From Streptomyces angustmyceticus (GTDB lineage: Bacteria; Actinomycetota; Actinomycetes; Streptomycetales; Streptomycetaceae), in assembly GCF_019933235.1 (NCBI RefSeq), contig NZ_CP082945.1, forward strand, positions 7,167,501 through 7,231,500: DNA of 64,000 nucleotides. The letters are read 5' to 3'. The translations under genes were made by a program, and so were the position numbers. A model generated the notes under the pieces. The model worked only from the letters and a program-made list of their open reading frames with translations, was not told the origin of the DNA and did no database searches. Positions 26,163 to 35,301 of the stretch are shown piece after piece (the stretch's first letter is position 1; each line of letters opens with the position of its first letter).

Positions 26163-27821
26163 TCAGTTCAGGCCATCACCACTGCCCGCTCCGGGGTCGC
26201 TGCTGCCGCCGGCACCCGGGTCCTGGGCACCCGGGTCCTGGGCACCCGTACCGGGGTCCTGGGCGCCCGCACCCGGGTCCTGCGCACCGGTACCGGGGTC
26301 CTGGGCACCGGCACCGGAGTCGCCCGCTCCGGCATCTCCGGCACCGGCGCTCCCGGCGCCCGCGTCGCCCGCTCCGGCGCCTCCTGCACCGGCGTCACCG
26401 GCACCGCCCGCGGCCGCGTCGCCGGCACCGCCCGCGCCGGCGTCACCGCCGCCCGCGCCGCCTCCGGCGCCGATCTCCGCGCCCGTGGCCTTCAGCGCGT
26501 CGGTGACCGGCTGGAAGAAGGTCTCGCCGCCGGAGGTGCAGTCGCCGCTGCCGCCGGAGGTCAGACCGACCGCCGAGTCGCCGGAGAACATCGCGCCGCC
26601 GCTGTCGCCGGGCTCGGCGCAGACATCCGTCTGTATGAGGCCGTTGACGATGTCGCCGTTGCCGTAGTTCACCGTCGCGTCGAGGCCGGTGACGGTGCCG
26701 TCGTGGAGGCCGGTGGTGCTGCCCGAGCGCTGCACCTTCATCCCGACGGCGGCCTCCGCGGCCTTGGTGATCTGCTTGGTGCTGCCGTTGCCGACATCGA
26801 CCGCGCTCTCCGGCTTCGCGCCGGCGTCGTCGTACTTGACCAGCGCGAAGTCGGTCTTCGGGAACTTGGAGTCGGCCACCGTGCCCAGCGGCTGGCTGCC
26901 GCCCTGGTCGGCCGTCCAGGTCTTGGAGTCGTTGCCGCAGTGACCCGCCGTCAGGAACGCCGGGGCGCCCTTGACCGTGACGTTGAAGCCCAGCGAACAA
27001 CGGGCGTTGCCACCGAAGATGGCGCTGCCGCCGACCGGTCCGGCGGCCTGGCCACCGCCGCCGCCACCCGCTCCGCCGTCGCCGCCGGCACCGCCCGCGG
27101 CCTGGCCGCCGTCGCCGCCGCCCGCCGCTCCGGCATCGCCGCCGCCCGCGGCCCCGGCGTCGCCGCCACCGGCCGCCCCGGCGTCGCCGCCACCGGCCGC
27201 CCCGGCGTCGCCGCCACCGGCCGCCCCGGCGTCGCCGGCACCGCCCGCCGCCTGGCCGCCGCCGGCCGCGCTCCCCGCCGCGCCGCTCGCGCTCTCGCCG
27301 TCGTACCGCTTGAACTCGCCCTGGGACCGCTTGACGGTGACCATGCCCGAGCCCATGCCACTGGTGGCCTTGTTGAGCTGGGCCATCTTTGCGCCGGTGA
27401 CGGTTCTGTCGGCGAGCACCACGATCTTGTTGGTCTTCGGGTCGATCGACCACGCCGTGCCGGGCACCGAGGCGGAGTCGCGCAGGGTCTGCGCACCGGC
27501 CTTCAGCGCGGTCATGCTGTTGTGCACGACCTTGGCGACGGCGCCCTGGGCCGCGACGCTCTTGGCGTCGTCCGCCGACAGCACGTTCATGACCAGGTGG
27601 CCGTTCGCGCTGTCCAGGTACCAGCCCGCCGTCTTGTCCCCCAGGTCCGCCTTCAGGGACGCCGCCAGCTGAGTGGCCGTGTGGGCGCTGAGCGTCTTCG
27701 GGGCCGCCGGCTGGTCCGTGCTCGCGTTGGCGTTGGGGAGCAGGATCGCTGCGGCCGCGATGGCGGCCGCCGCGGCGCCGGCGATGGCGCCGGTCCGCTT
27801 GTTCACATGTCGGTGGCTCAA
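26163..27821 (-). CDS. Secreted S1-family serine protease (streptogrisin-like) with repeat linker and tail
   Basis: 552 aa from a TTG at 27821 with GGAGG 8 bases upstream. The signal peptide ends ANA-S near residue 33. An alpha-lytic-type propeptide covers about 35-177. A Gly/Ala linker at about 178-267 has five GDAGAAGG-type repeats. The catalytic domain at about 268-451 carries TAGHC (His294), TDFALVKYDD (Asp324) and GDSGG (Ser407). A tail at about 455-552 is rich in AGA and AQDPGTG/AQDPGAG repeats. It is autoprocessed and secreted, with a chymotrypsin-like fold. The long low-complexity linker between pro-region and catalytic domain and the Pro-rich tail are unusual for streptogrisins. Confidence 0.92.
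   Translation of the reverse strand: MSHRHVNKRTGAIAGAAAAAIAAAAILLPNANASTDQPAAPKTLSAHTATQLAASLKADLGDKTAGWYLDSANGHLVMNVLSADDAKSVAAQGAVAKVVHNSMTALKAGAQTLRDSASVPGTAWSIDPKTNKIVVLADRTVTGAKMAQLNKATSGMGSGMVTVKRSQGEFKRYDGESASGAAGSAAGGGQAAGGAGDAGAAGGGDAGAAGGGDAGAAGGGDAGAAGGGDAGAAGGGDGGQAAGGAGGDGGAGGGGGGQAAGPVGGSAIFGGNARCSLGFNVTVKGAPAFLTAGHCGNDSKTWTADQGGSQPLGTVADSKFPKTDFALVKYDDAGAKPESAVDVGNGSTKQITKAAEAAVGMKVQRSGSTTGLHDGTVTGLDATVNYGNGDIVNGLIQTDVCAEPGDSGGAMFSGDSAVGLTSGGSGDCTSGGETFFQPVTDALKATGAEIGAGGGAGGGDAGAGGAGDAAAGGAGDAGAGGAGAGDAGAGSAGAGDAGAGDSGAGAQDPGTGAQDPGAGAQDPGTGAQDPGAQDPGAGGSSDPGAGSGDGLN
26219..26310. repeat. Short tandem repeats coding AQDPGxG tail
   Basis: In the 3' part of the protease gene, near-identical units of about 21 bases (with shorter variants) around GGGTCCTGGGCACCC recur. 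They encode the AQDPGTG/AQDPGAG series at the C terminus. This is a slippage-prone low-complexity coding repeat. Confidence 0.7.
27120..27240. repeat. 24-bp tandem repeats coding the Gly/Ala protease linker
   Basis: The unit CCGGCCGCCCCGGCGTCGCC plus GCCA is repeated nearly exactly at least three times, with degenerate flanking copies. It encodes GDAGAAGG repeats between the propeptide and catalytic domain. Near-perfect DNA identity suggests recent expansion. Confidence 0.75.
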
Positions 27822-28308
27822 TTCACTGACCTCCAGGGACGCACAGGAACGGGGCACACGGGCGACCGCGGTGCGTCGCGTCGGCACCCGTGTGTTGCTG
27901 CCACCCAGTCCTACGTAGCCCCGTGCGTCCGGGTCTCACGGCCACTCAAGCTGTGATGAATTCCGACGCTTGCGGTGGCGAACGTTTACACTCCCGCGCC
28001 CGCCGGCCGCCGCCCGGCACCCGTTCGGGCGACCGGCCCCGGCCGTTTCCCCGCGGCCGCCGGCGCCGCCGCCGAGCCGCGCTCGTGGCGCTCCGCCGGC
28101 CCCGGCGCGCGGGCGTGATCGCCCTCACGCGGGGGGCCGTGACCGGGGCCGCGCGCCCCCTTCCCCACGGGGTGTAAAGGGCAGCTGTGGCCGCGCTTAA
28201 GAAATCCTCGATGGACCGGGCGGCCCGGGTAGGGAAGATTTCCTGACGAAGATCGGGTGGCCGGTACGGGCCCCCGGCAGCGCACACTGACGTACGGGAG
28301 CCGTTGCG
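27822..28308. other. Divergent intergenic region, protease / threonine dehydrogenase
   Basis: About 490 bp with no convincing gene. A moderately AT-richer part just upstream of the protease (27930-27995) and one near 28175-28250 probably hold the two divergent promoters. No riboswitch or clear operator was identified. Confidence 0.5.
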
Positions 28309-29337
28309 GTGAAGGCACTGGTCAAGGAGAAGGCGGAGCCGGGTCTGTGGCTCATGGACGTACCCGAGCCGGCCATCGGTCCGGGCGATGTCCTGATCAA
28401 GGTGCTGCGCACCGGTATCTGCGGCACGGACCTGCACATCCGGGCCTGGGACGGCTGGGCCCAGCAGGCCGTGGACACCCCGATGACGATCGGCCACGAA
28501 TTCGTCGGCGAGGTGGTGGAGACCGGCCGCGACGTGGCCGACATCAAGGCCGGTGACCTGGTCAGCGGCGAGGGCCACCTGGTCTGCGGCAAGTGCCGCA
28601 ACTGTCTGGCCGGGCGCCGCCATCTGTGCCGTGCCACCGTCGGCCTCGGCGTCGGCCGGGACGGCGCGTTCGCCGAGTACGTCGCGCTGCCCGCCGGCAA
28701 CGTCTGGGTGCACCGCGTCCCCGTGGACCTCGACATCGCCGCCGTCTTCGACCCGTTCGGCAACGCCGTGCACACCGCGCTGTCGTTCCCGCTGGTCGGC
28801 GAGGACGTGCTGATCACCGGCGCGGGGCCGATCGGCATCATGGCCGCGGCCGTCGCCCGGCACGCCGGCGCCCGCAATGTCATGATCACGGACGTCAGCG
28901 AGGAGCGCCTCGCCCTGGCCCGCAAGGTCGGCGTCAGCCTCGCCCTCAACGTCGCCGAGGCGGACATCGCCGCCGGCCAGCGCGAACTGGGCCTGCGCGA
29001 GGGCTTCGACATCGGACTGGAGATGTCCGGCCGGCCCGAGGCGATGCGCGACATGATCACCAACATGACGCACGGTGGCCGGATCGCGATGCTCGGCCTG
29101 CCGTCCGAGCAGTTCCCCGTCGACTGGGCCCGGATCGTCACCTCCATGATCACCATCAAGGGCATCTACGGCCGGGAGATGTTCGAGACCTGGTACGCGA
29201 TGTCGGTGCTGCTGGAGGGCGGCCTGGACCTCGGCCCCGTGATCACCGGCCGCTACCCGTACCAGGACTTCGACGCCGCCTTCGACGACGCCGCCAGCGG
29301 CCGCAGCGGCAAGATCATCCTCGACTGGACCGCCTGA
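28309..29337 (+). CDS. tdh: L-threonine 3-dehydrogenase
   Basis: 342 aa from a GTG at 28309. A zinc-dependent medium-chain dehydrogenase: catalytic zinc ligand Cys38 in TGICGTDLHI, GHEFVGEVVETG with the His-Glu pair, structural zinc cluster CGKCRNCLAGRRHLC, Rossmann motif GAGPIGIMAAAVA, and the Tdh signature GLPSEQFPVDW. It oxidises threonine to 2-amino-3-ketobutyrate, which Kbl, encoded 97 bp downstream, cleaves to glycine and acetyl-CoA. Cytosolic. Confidence 0.95.
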   Translation: MKALVKEKAEPGLWLMDVPEPAIGPGDVLIKVLRTGICGTDLHIRAWDGWAQQAVDTPMTIGHEFVGEVVETGRDVADIKAGDLVSGEGHLVCGKCRNCLAGRRHLCRATVGLGVGRDGAFAEYVALPAGNVWVHRVPVDLDIAAVFDPFGNAVHTALSFPLVGEDVLITGAGPIGIMAAAVARHAGARNVMITDVSEERLALARKVGVSLALNVAEADIAAGQRELGLREGFDIGLEMSGRPEAMRDMITNMTHGGRIAMLGLPSEQFPVDWARIVTSMITIKGIYGREMFETWYAMSVLLEGGLDLGPVITGRYPYQDFDAAFDDAASGRSGKIILDWTA

Positions 29338-29433
29338 CTCCTCCGCCCGGCCGGCCCCGGCGCGCCCGTCCCGGCGCGGCGCGCCCCCACGGCCCACCCG
29401 TCCGCCTCACCCCGACTCCTGGAGAAAATCCCG

Positions 29434-30633
29434 ATGTTCGACTCCGTACGCGACGAACTGCGCGGCACCCTCGACGAGATCCGCGCCGCCGGCCTGCACA
29501 AGCCCGAGCGGGTCATCGGCACCCCGCAGTCCGCCACCGTCGCGGTCACCGCGGGGGGCAACCCCGGCGAGGTCCTCAACTTCTGCGCCAACAACTACCT
29601 CGGCCTCGCCGACCACCCCGAGGTCGTCGCGGCCGCCCACGAAGCGCTCGACCGCTGGGGCTACGGCCTCGCCTCGGTCCGCTTCATCTGCGGCACCCAG
29701 GAGGTCCACAAGGAGCTGGAGCAGCGGATCTCCGGCTTCCTCGGCCAGGAGGACACCATCCTCTACTCCTCCTGCTTCGACGCCAACGGCGGCGTCTTCG
29801 AGACCCTGCTCGGCCCGGACGACGCGGTCATCTCCGACGCCCTCAACCACGCCTCCATCATCGACGGCATCCGGCTGTGCAAGGCCCGCCGCTTCCGCTA
29901 CGCCAACCGTGACATGGCCGACCTGGAGCGCCAGCTGAAGGAGGCGACCGCGGGCGGCACCGGCCGTACGCTGATCGTCACCGACGGCGTGTTCTCCATG
30001 GACGGCTATGTGGCGCCGCTGGACGAGATCTGCGACCTCGCCGACCGCTACGGCGCCATGGTGATGGTCGACGACTCGCACGCGGTCGGCTTCGTCGGCC
30101 CCGGCGGCCGCGGCACCCCCGAGCTGCACGGCGTCATGGACCGCGTGGACATCATCACCGGCACCCTCGGCAAGGCCCTCGGCGGTGCCTCCGGCGGCTA
30201 TGTCGCGGCCCGCGCCGAGATCGTCGCGCTGCTGCGCCAGCGCTCGCGCCCGTACCTCTTCTCCAACTCGCTCGCCCCGGTGATCGCCGCCGCCTCGCTG
30301 AAGGTGCTCGACCTGCTGGAGTCGGCCGGTGACCTGCGCGAGCGGCTGCACGCCAACACCGCGCTGTTCCGCTCGCGGATGACCGAGGAGGGTTTCGACG
30401 TCCTCCCCGGCGACCACGCCATCGCCCCCGTCATGATCGGCGACGCGGCCGAGGCGGCCCGGATGGCGGAGCTGCTCCTGGAGCGCGGGGTCTACGTCAT
30501 CGGCTTCTCCTACCCTGTGGTCCCGCAGGGCCAGGCGCGCATCCGGGTACAGCTCTCCGCCGCGCACTCCACCGAGGACGTCAACCGCGCGGTCGACGCC
30601 TTCCTCGACGCGAGGGCCGCGCTCGCCGGCTGA
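29434..30633 (+). CDS. kbl: Glycine C-acetyltransferase (2-amino-3-ketobutyrate CoA ligase)
   Basis: 399 aa from an ATG with GGAG upstream. Class II PLP enzyme of the alpha-oxoamine synthase family: LNFCANNYLGLADHPEVV, SVRFICGTQEVHKELEQRIS, SHAVGFVGPGGRGTPE and the PLP-lysine motif TGTLGKALGGASGG. Length and motifs match Kbl. It acts directly after Tdh in threonine degradation. The pair plus the following LysR gene form a compact unit. Confidence 0.96.
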   Translation: MFDSVRDELRGTLDEIRAAGLHKPERVIGTPQSATVAVTAGGNPGEVLNFCANNYLGLADHPEVVAAAHEALDRWGYGLASVRFICGTQEVHKELEQRISGFLGQEDTILYSSCFDANGGVFETLLGPDDAVISDALNHASIIDGIRLCKARRFRYANRDMADLERQLKEATAGGTGRTLIVTDGVFSMDGYVAPLDEICDLADRYGAMVMVDDSHAVGFVGPGGRGTPELHGVMDRVDIITGTLGKALGGASGGYVAARAEIVALLRQRSRPYLFSNSLAPVIAAASLKVLDLLESAGDLRERLHANTALFRSRMTEEGFDVLPGDHAIAPVMIGDAAEAARMAELLLERGVYVIGFSYPVVPQGQARIRVQLSAAHSTEDVNRAVDAFLDARAALAG

Positions 30634-30668
30634 CCCGGCCGCGGGCCCGGCCCTGCGAAACTGGAAGC

Positions 30669-31577
30669 ATGATCGAAGCACGACGGCTGCACATCCTCCG
30701 CGCGGTGGCCGACCACCGTACGGTCACCGCCGCGGCCGCCGCGCTCTACCTCACGCCCTCGGCGGTCTCCCAGCAGCTGGCCGCCCTGGAACAGGAGACC
30801 GGCCACCGCCTGGTGGAACGCGGCGCCCGCGGCGTGCGGCTGACCGCCGCGGGCGACATCCTGCTCGCCCACGCCAACGCCGTCCTCGCCCAGCTGGAGC
30901 GCGCCGAGTCCGAGCTCGCCGCGTACGGCTCGGGCGAGGCCGGCACGGTCACCGTCGCGGCGTTCGCCACCGGCATCGGCCTGGTGGTGGCGCCCGCGCT
31001 CACCGCGCTCACCCGCACCGCGCCCGGCATCAGGGTGCGCGTCCAGGACGCCGAGGGCGACGCCAGCCTGCTGATGGTCCTGGACCGGCAGGTCGATGTG
31101 GCGGTCGCCGTCGAATACCGCGGCGCGCCCCGCGCCGACGACCCGCGGCTGACCCGGGTCCCGCTCTACGCCGAGCCGTTCGACGCGGTGCTGCCGCCCG
31201 GCCACCGCCTCGCCGACGCGGCGCAGGTGGCCCTGGCCGACCTCGCCGAGGACCCCTGGATCGGCCCCTACCCCGGCAATCCCTGCCATGACGTGGTCGT
31301 CCTGGCCTGCGAGTACGCCGGTTTCGAGCCCCGGCTGGAGCACTCCTCCGACGACTTCCGAGCCGTCGTCGCCCTCGCCTCGGCCGCCGCCGGGGTGGCC
31401 CTCGTCCCCCGCTCCGCCCTGCGCGACATGGACCTCACGGGCGTGGCGGTCCGCCCCGTCGACGATGTCGCCCCCACCCGCCGGGTCTTCGCCGCCGTAC
31501 GCCGCGGAGCCGAGGAACACCCCCTGCTGCACCCGGTGCTGGCCGCCCTCCGGGAGGCGGCGGCGTCCCAGGGGTGA
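30669..31577 (+). CDS. LysR-family transcriptional regulator
   Basis: 302 aa. The N-terminal winged helix reads MIEARRLHILRAVADHRTVT, AAAAALYLTPSAVSQQLAAL, EQETGHRLVERGARGVRLTA. The C-terminal effector domain follows (AGTVTVAAFATGIGLVVAPA). It starts 35 bp after kbl on the same strand, so it may respond to threonine or glycine and control tdh-kbl, though LysR genes are more usually divergent from their targets. Confidence 0.92.
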   Translation: MIEARRLHILRAVADHRTVTAAAAALYLTPSAVSQQLAALEQETGHRLVERGARGVRLTAAGDILLAHANAVLAQLERAESELAAYGSGEAGTVTVAAFATGIGLVVAPALTALTRTAPGIRVRVQDAEGDASLLMVLDRQVDVAVAVEYRGAPRADDPRLTRVPLYAEPFDAVLPPGHRLADAAQVALADLAEDPWIGPYPGNPCHDVVVLACEYAGFEPRLEHSSDDFRAVVALASAAAGVALVPRSALRDMDLTGVAVRPVDDVAPTRRVFAAVRRGAEEHPLLHPVLAALREAAASQG

Positions 31578-31694
31578 GGCCCTCGCGCGCTCCCGGTTCA
31601 CCCGGATGGCCATGCCCCCGGGGACGCGCCCGGCATGCCGGGGCGGGCCGGGCGTGACAGGCTCGGCACGGCATGCGGCGAGGGAGGCGAGGCG

Positions 31695-33056
31695 ATGTCG
31701 GTCGGCTCCACCGGCCCGGCGGGCGAGACGCCCGCCGGTGTGCCCAAGGACCCGTACGCATTGGTGCGCACCCGCGGCTATCTGAAGCTCCTGCTGGTGG
31801 CGGCCGTGGTCGGCTTCCCGGTCTGTGCCGTCGCGTTCGGCTTCCTCGCGCTGGTGCACGAGCTGGAACCGCTGATCTACACGGACCTGCCGCGGGCGCT
31901 GGGCTTCGCCGGGACACCCCTGTGGTGGCCGGTCCCGATGCTCGTGGTCGCCGGTCTGCTGGTCGGGCTGGCCATCCGTCACCTGCCGGGCAACGGTGGC
32001 CATGAGCCGGCCGACGGGCTCGCGCTCAGTGGCGCGCCCCCGCTCTCCGCGCTCCCCGGGATCGGGTTCGCGGCGCTGGCCTCGCTCAGCTTCGGTGCGG
32101 TGCTCGGCCCCGAGGCGCCGCTCATCGCCCTCGGCGGCGGGCTGGCCGCGGGCGCCGCGCGGCTGCTGGGCCGGGGAATGAACGCGCAGAGCGTCGCCGC
32201 GGTGGGCGCTGCGGGCAGTTTCGCCGCGGTGAGCGCGCTGCTCGGCTCCCCGCTGCTGGGCGCGTTCCTCCTGATGGAGGTGGCGGGGCTGGGCGGCCCG
32301 ATGCCGGTGATACTGCTGGTGCCCGGCCTGCTGGCGGCGGGGATCGGCGCGCTCGTCTTCACCGGGCTGGGGGACTGGACCGGACTCGGCACGTACTCCC
32401 TCGCGCTGCACGACGTCCCCCAGGCCGCCCAGCCGACGGTGCCGGAGTTCGGCTGGGCCCTGGTCATCGGGGTGGCCGCGGCCTTCGCCGCGACCGGCGT
32501 ACGGCGGCTCTCGCTGTTCCTCAAGGGGCGGGTGGTGCGCCATCGGGTCCCGGCCACGATGGTGATGGGCCTGGTGGTGGGCGCGTTGGCGGTGGTGTTC
32601 GCCGCGGCCACCGGCAAGCCCGCCACCGAGATGCTCTATTCGGGCCAGTCGGCGCTGGGGTCGCTGTTCCAGGACAGCGCGGGCTACTCGGTGGCGGCGC
32701 TGCTGCTGCTCCTCGTGTGCAAGGGCCTGGCGTACTGCGCGTCGCTGAGCGCCTTCCGGGGCGGGCCCATCTTCCCCGCGCTGTTCCTCGGCGCGGCCGG
32801 CGGTGTCGTGCTGGCCCACCTGCCCGGCCTCGCGCTCACCCCGGCCTTCGCGATGGGCGTGGGCGCCATGTGCGTGGCGATGCTCCGGCTGCCGATGACG
32901 TCGGTGCTGCTGGCCACCCTGCTGCTGGGGAAGAGCGGCCTGACGGTGATGCCGCTGGTGATCGTCGCCGTGGTCGTCGCCTATGTCGTGGCGCTGCGGC
33001 TCACGTCCGCCACCGGCGCTCCGGCCGATGGCACTCCCGCGGCGCACACCGCCTGA
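31695..33056 (+). CDS. ClC-family chloride channel/transporter
   Basis: 453 aa from the ATG at 31695, with GAGGCGAG upstream. Multiple helices with the ClC filter-region motif GAVLGPEAPLIALGGGLAAG (G-x-E-x-P). It also has SLSAFRGGPIFPALFLGAAG, corresponding to the GxFxP region. The gating-glutamate position is conserved in GPEAP. It moves chloride, possibly in exchange for protons. No CBS domains are attached. Confidence 0.92.
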   Translation: MSVGSTGPAGETPAGVPKDPYALVRTRGYLKLLLVAAVVGFPVCAVAFGFLALVHELEPLIYTDLPRALGFAGTPLWWPVPMLVVAGLLVGLAIRHLPGNGGHEPADGLALSGAPPLSALPGIGFAALASLSFGAVLGPEAPLIALGGGLAAGAARLLGRGMNAQSVAAVGAAGSFAAVSALLGSPLLGAFLLMEVAGLGGPMPVILLVPGLLAAGIGALVFTGLGDWTGLGTYSLALHDVPQAAQPTVPEFGWALVIGVAAAFAATGVRRLSLFLKGRVVRHRVPATMVMGLVVGALAVVFAAATGKPATEMLYSGQSALGSLFQDSAGYSVAALLLLLVCKGLAYCASLSAFRGGPIFPALFLGAAGGVVLAHLPGLALTPAFAMGVGAMCVAMLRLPMTSVLLATLLLGKSGLTVMPLVIVAVVVAYVVALRLTSATGAPADGTPAAHTA

Positions 33057-33060
33057 CGGC

Positions 33061-33102
33061 CCGTTCAGGACGGCCTGCTCAGGACGGTCCGTTCAGGACG
33101 GC
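33061..33102. repeat. Three tandem 14-bp repeats between convergent genes
   Basis: CCGTTCAGGACGGC, CTGCTCAGGACGGT and CCGTTCAGGACGGC follow each other without gaps. Two of the units are themselves interrupted palindromes (CCGT...ACGG). They lie between the ClC stop and the stop of the PHP gene and include its last codons. They may form alternative terminator hairpins. Confidence 0.7.
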
Positions 33103-34139
33103 CCGAAGGCGCGCCGCGGCGTCCGGCCCGTCCGCGTCCAGGTGGCCACCTGGCGCTCCGTCCAGGTGTTGACGATCCGTCCGGCCGGTACGCCGCACTC
33201 CTCGGCGCGGGCACAGCCGTAGATCTGCCAGTCCAGCTGGCCCGGCGCATGGGCGTCGCTGTCGATGGCGAAGAGCGTGCCGGCCTCCAGCGCCCGGCGC
33301 AGCAGCCGGCGCGGGGGATCGAAACGGTCCGGGCGGCAGTTGATCTCGACGGCCGTACCGTGCTCGGCGCAGGCCGCGAACACCTCCGCGGCGTCGAACT
33401 GCGACTCGGGCCGCAGCTTGCCGGTGATCTGCCGTCCGGTGCAGTGACCGAGCACGTCGACCAGCGGATTGCGGACCGCGGCCAGCAGCCGCCGGGTCAT
33501 CGGGGCCCGGTCCATCCGCAGCTTGGAGTGCACCGAGGCGACCACCACGTCCAACTCGTCCAGCAGCTCCGGCTCCTGGTCGAGGGTGCCGTCGTCGAGG
33601 ATGTCGCATTCGATCCCGGTCAGCAGCCGGAACGGCGCCAGTGTCCGGTTGACCTCCGCCACCAGCGCCAGCTGCCGGCGCAGCCGTTCGGCGGTCAGCC
33701 CGCGGGCCACCGTGAGCCTGGGGGAGTGGTCGGTCAGCACGCACCAGGCGTGCCCGAGGTCGCGGGCGGCCCGGGCCATGGCCTCGACCGGGCTGCCGCC
33801 GTCCGACCAGTCCGAGTGCAGATGGCAGTCGCCGCGCAGCGCCCGCCGCAGCCGCTGTCCCCGTTCCCCCTCGACCAGCGGTCCGCCCGCTTCCTCCGCC
33901 AGATGGGCCAGATAGGCGGGCCGCACCCCCGCGAGCGCCTCCTCGACCACCAGGGTGGTCTTGGGGCCCAGCCCTCTGACCCGCCCCAGCGAACCGTCCA
34001 GGGTGCGGCGGCGCACCTCGTCGGGGGACATCGCCGCGATGACCGTGGCGGCCGTGCGGAACGCCTGGACGCGGTAGGTCACCGCCCCCTGCCGCTCCAG
34101 CAGGAAGGCGATCCGCTCCAGCGCCTCGACGGGGTCCAC
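33093..34139 (-). CDS. HhH-PHP domain phosphoesterase-like protein
   Basis: 348 aa from a GTG at 34139 with GGAAGGAG upstream. Residues about 1-85 resemble the PolX N-terminal and helix-hairpin-helix region (AFRTAATVIAAMSPDEVRRR, GRVRGLGPKTTLVVEEALAG). Residues about 105-330 are a PHP domain: DCHLHSDWSDGGSPVEAM, LTDHSPRLTVARGLT, GIECDILDDGTLD, VASVHSKLRM, HCTGRQI, IDSDAHAP, supplying the metal-binding His/Asp/Glu set. It could be a phosphatase or exonuclease. It lacks the polymerase palm of full PolX, which is common for this actinobacterial group. Confidence 0.85.
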   Translation of the reverse strand: MDPVEALERIAFLLERQGAVTYRVQAFRTAATVIAAMSPDEVRRRTLDGSLGRVRGLGPKTTLVVEEALAGVRPAYLAHLAEEAGGPLVEGERGQRLRRALRGDCHLHSDWSDGGSPVEAMARAARDLGHAWCVLTDHSPRLTVARGLTAERLRRQLALVAEVNRTLAPFRLLTGIECDILDDGTLDQEPELLDELDVVVASVHSKLRMDRAPMTRRLLAAVRNPLVDVLGHCTGRQITGKLRPESQFDAAEVFAACAEHGTAVEINCRPDRFDPPRRLLRRALEAGTLFAIDSDAHAPGQLDWQIYGCARAEECGVPAGRIVNTWTERQVATWTRTGRTPRRAFGPS

Positions 34140-34896
34140 GCACGACTCCTTCCCGGGGCGCCGGCCAACGCCGCGTCCTTTCACGGTGCCGCACCCGGTG
34201 GGCGGCTGCCACCGGGGTGTGGGTGGCGCACCGCGGAACCGCCCATTACCGACGGTTCGGAAGGCGCGGCGTTATGCGGGTATGTCCGTTCTCCGGCTAC
34301 TCGATCCGTTTCCAGGGAATGGAGCACGTATAGTTCCGATGATTCCGTTCAATACGTTCAACTCGTGCGATGCCGCCCTTGAACTCCGGGCGAATCGGGC
34401 ACATTTCATGCCCCTGCAACATTCGGAGCGGCCCGGCGAGAGTGCGCGCCGGGGTTTGGTGACGATGCCGTGCTCAGGTGCCGTAAAAATTGGCGTCCTT
34501 CAAGGAATCTGCACAACGAATGCGCAGTCGGCACCGCCTCTCCCGTGCGGTATCCCCGCGCTGACCTGCAGGTCAGCAGGTTGGTGCAGGAATGTCCAGT
34601 TCGTCGAACGAGCGGTTACCGAGGGGTTGGAACTGAAACTGGAGAAGCTGTGAAGAAGCTGCCACCAAGTCATGGATGCGCGTGCACTTCCGGTAATTCG
34701 GTGGGCCGTTGGGGTCCGGATCTGCGGTTCTCCGATTAGCAGCGCAACGCGCCAGCATGCTTTGATCCTTCGCATCGCGGGAGTCACACCATCGGTTCCC
34801 GATTTCGGGTACCCGACTGCCGCAGCCGCGGCCGGACCACCCACCGGACGGTTCGGGCGCAGCTTTTTTCTAGATATTCATCCGAAGGGAAACATC
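34140..34896. promoter_or_regulatory. Long upstream region of the NHLM peptide gene with a 16-bp palindrome
   Basis: About 757 bp with lower GC than the neighbours and no convincing gene. CTGACCTGCAGGTCAG at 34561-34576 is a perfect palindrome, followed closely by the related CAGCAGGTTGGTGCAGG. It is a good candidate operator. The ribosome site GAAGGGA precedes the peptide ATG at 34897. Confidence 0.55.
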
Positions 34897-35124
34897 ATGA
34901 ACTCCACCCCCCAGGTCCAGACCCAGGAAATCTCCGACGCCGACCTGGACAACGTGTCCGGTGGCCTCCTCAACGGTGTCGTGGGCAACGCCACCAACAC
35001 CGTTGACTCCATCGCCCCGGTCTCGGGTGTCGTCGGCACCGCCACCGGCCTGGTCGACGGCGCCACCGGCGCCAACGTCTCGGGCGTCGTCGGCACCGCC
35101 TCGGGCCTGGTCAACGGTCTCTGA
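34897..35124 (+). CDS. Double-glycine leader peptide, cargo of NHLM exporter
   Basis: 75 aa. The leader (1-23) has MNSTPQVQTQEISDADLDNV then SGG, matching the ISDxDLDxVSGG cleavage motif read by C39 peptidases. The 52-residue core is Gly/Val/Ala/Thr/Asn-rich, has no Cys, and contains internal repeats: SGVVGTATGLVDGATGANV followed by SGVVGTASGLVNGL. No basic residue lies in the core, which is unlike most bacteriocins. It starts 177 bp before the adaptor gene of the export operon. The likely product is an exported unmodified peptide, perhaps membrane-active through GxxxG-like packing or a surface/signalling peptide. Confidence 0.85.
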   Translation: MNSTPQVQTQEISDADLDNVSGGLLNGVVGNATNTVDSIAPVSGVVGTATGLVDGATGANVSGVVGTASGLVNGL

Positions 35125-35301
35125 GTCGCCCTTTGTACCGCTGAGCGGTACAGCCGGCTGAGAACGGTGACAACGGCAGGTCGGCGCCCCCTCCTTGCCG
35201 ACATGCCGGGCCGAGTGCCCCGGACCCCCAGGCTCCGCCCGGGACCGGGGCGCCCGGCCGCCACCCGTCTGACAGACCATTGCAGTTGAGGGAAGAGTGT
35301 C

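Noticed and set aside
26200..27240. CRISPR-like repeat array
   Set aside because: Repeats are contiguous, lie in coding frame and encode Gly/Ala and AQDPG repeats; there are no unique spacers and no cas genes.
26151..27956. A 601-codon reading frame opposite the protease
   Set aside because: It is the antisense shadow of the repeat-rich protease; no domain is recognisable.
34186..34653. A plus-strand reading frame in front of the NHLM peptide gene
   Set aside because: No ribosome site, lower-GC irregular codons and no similarity; treated as regulatory DNA.
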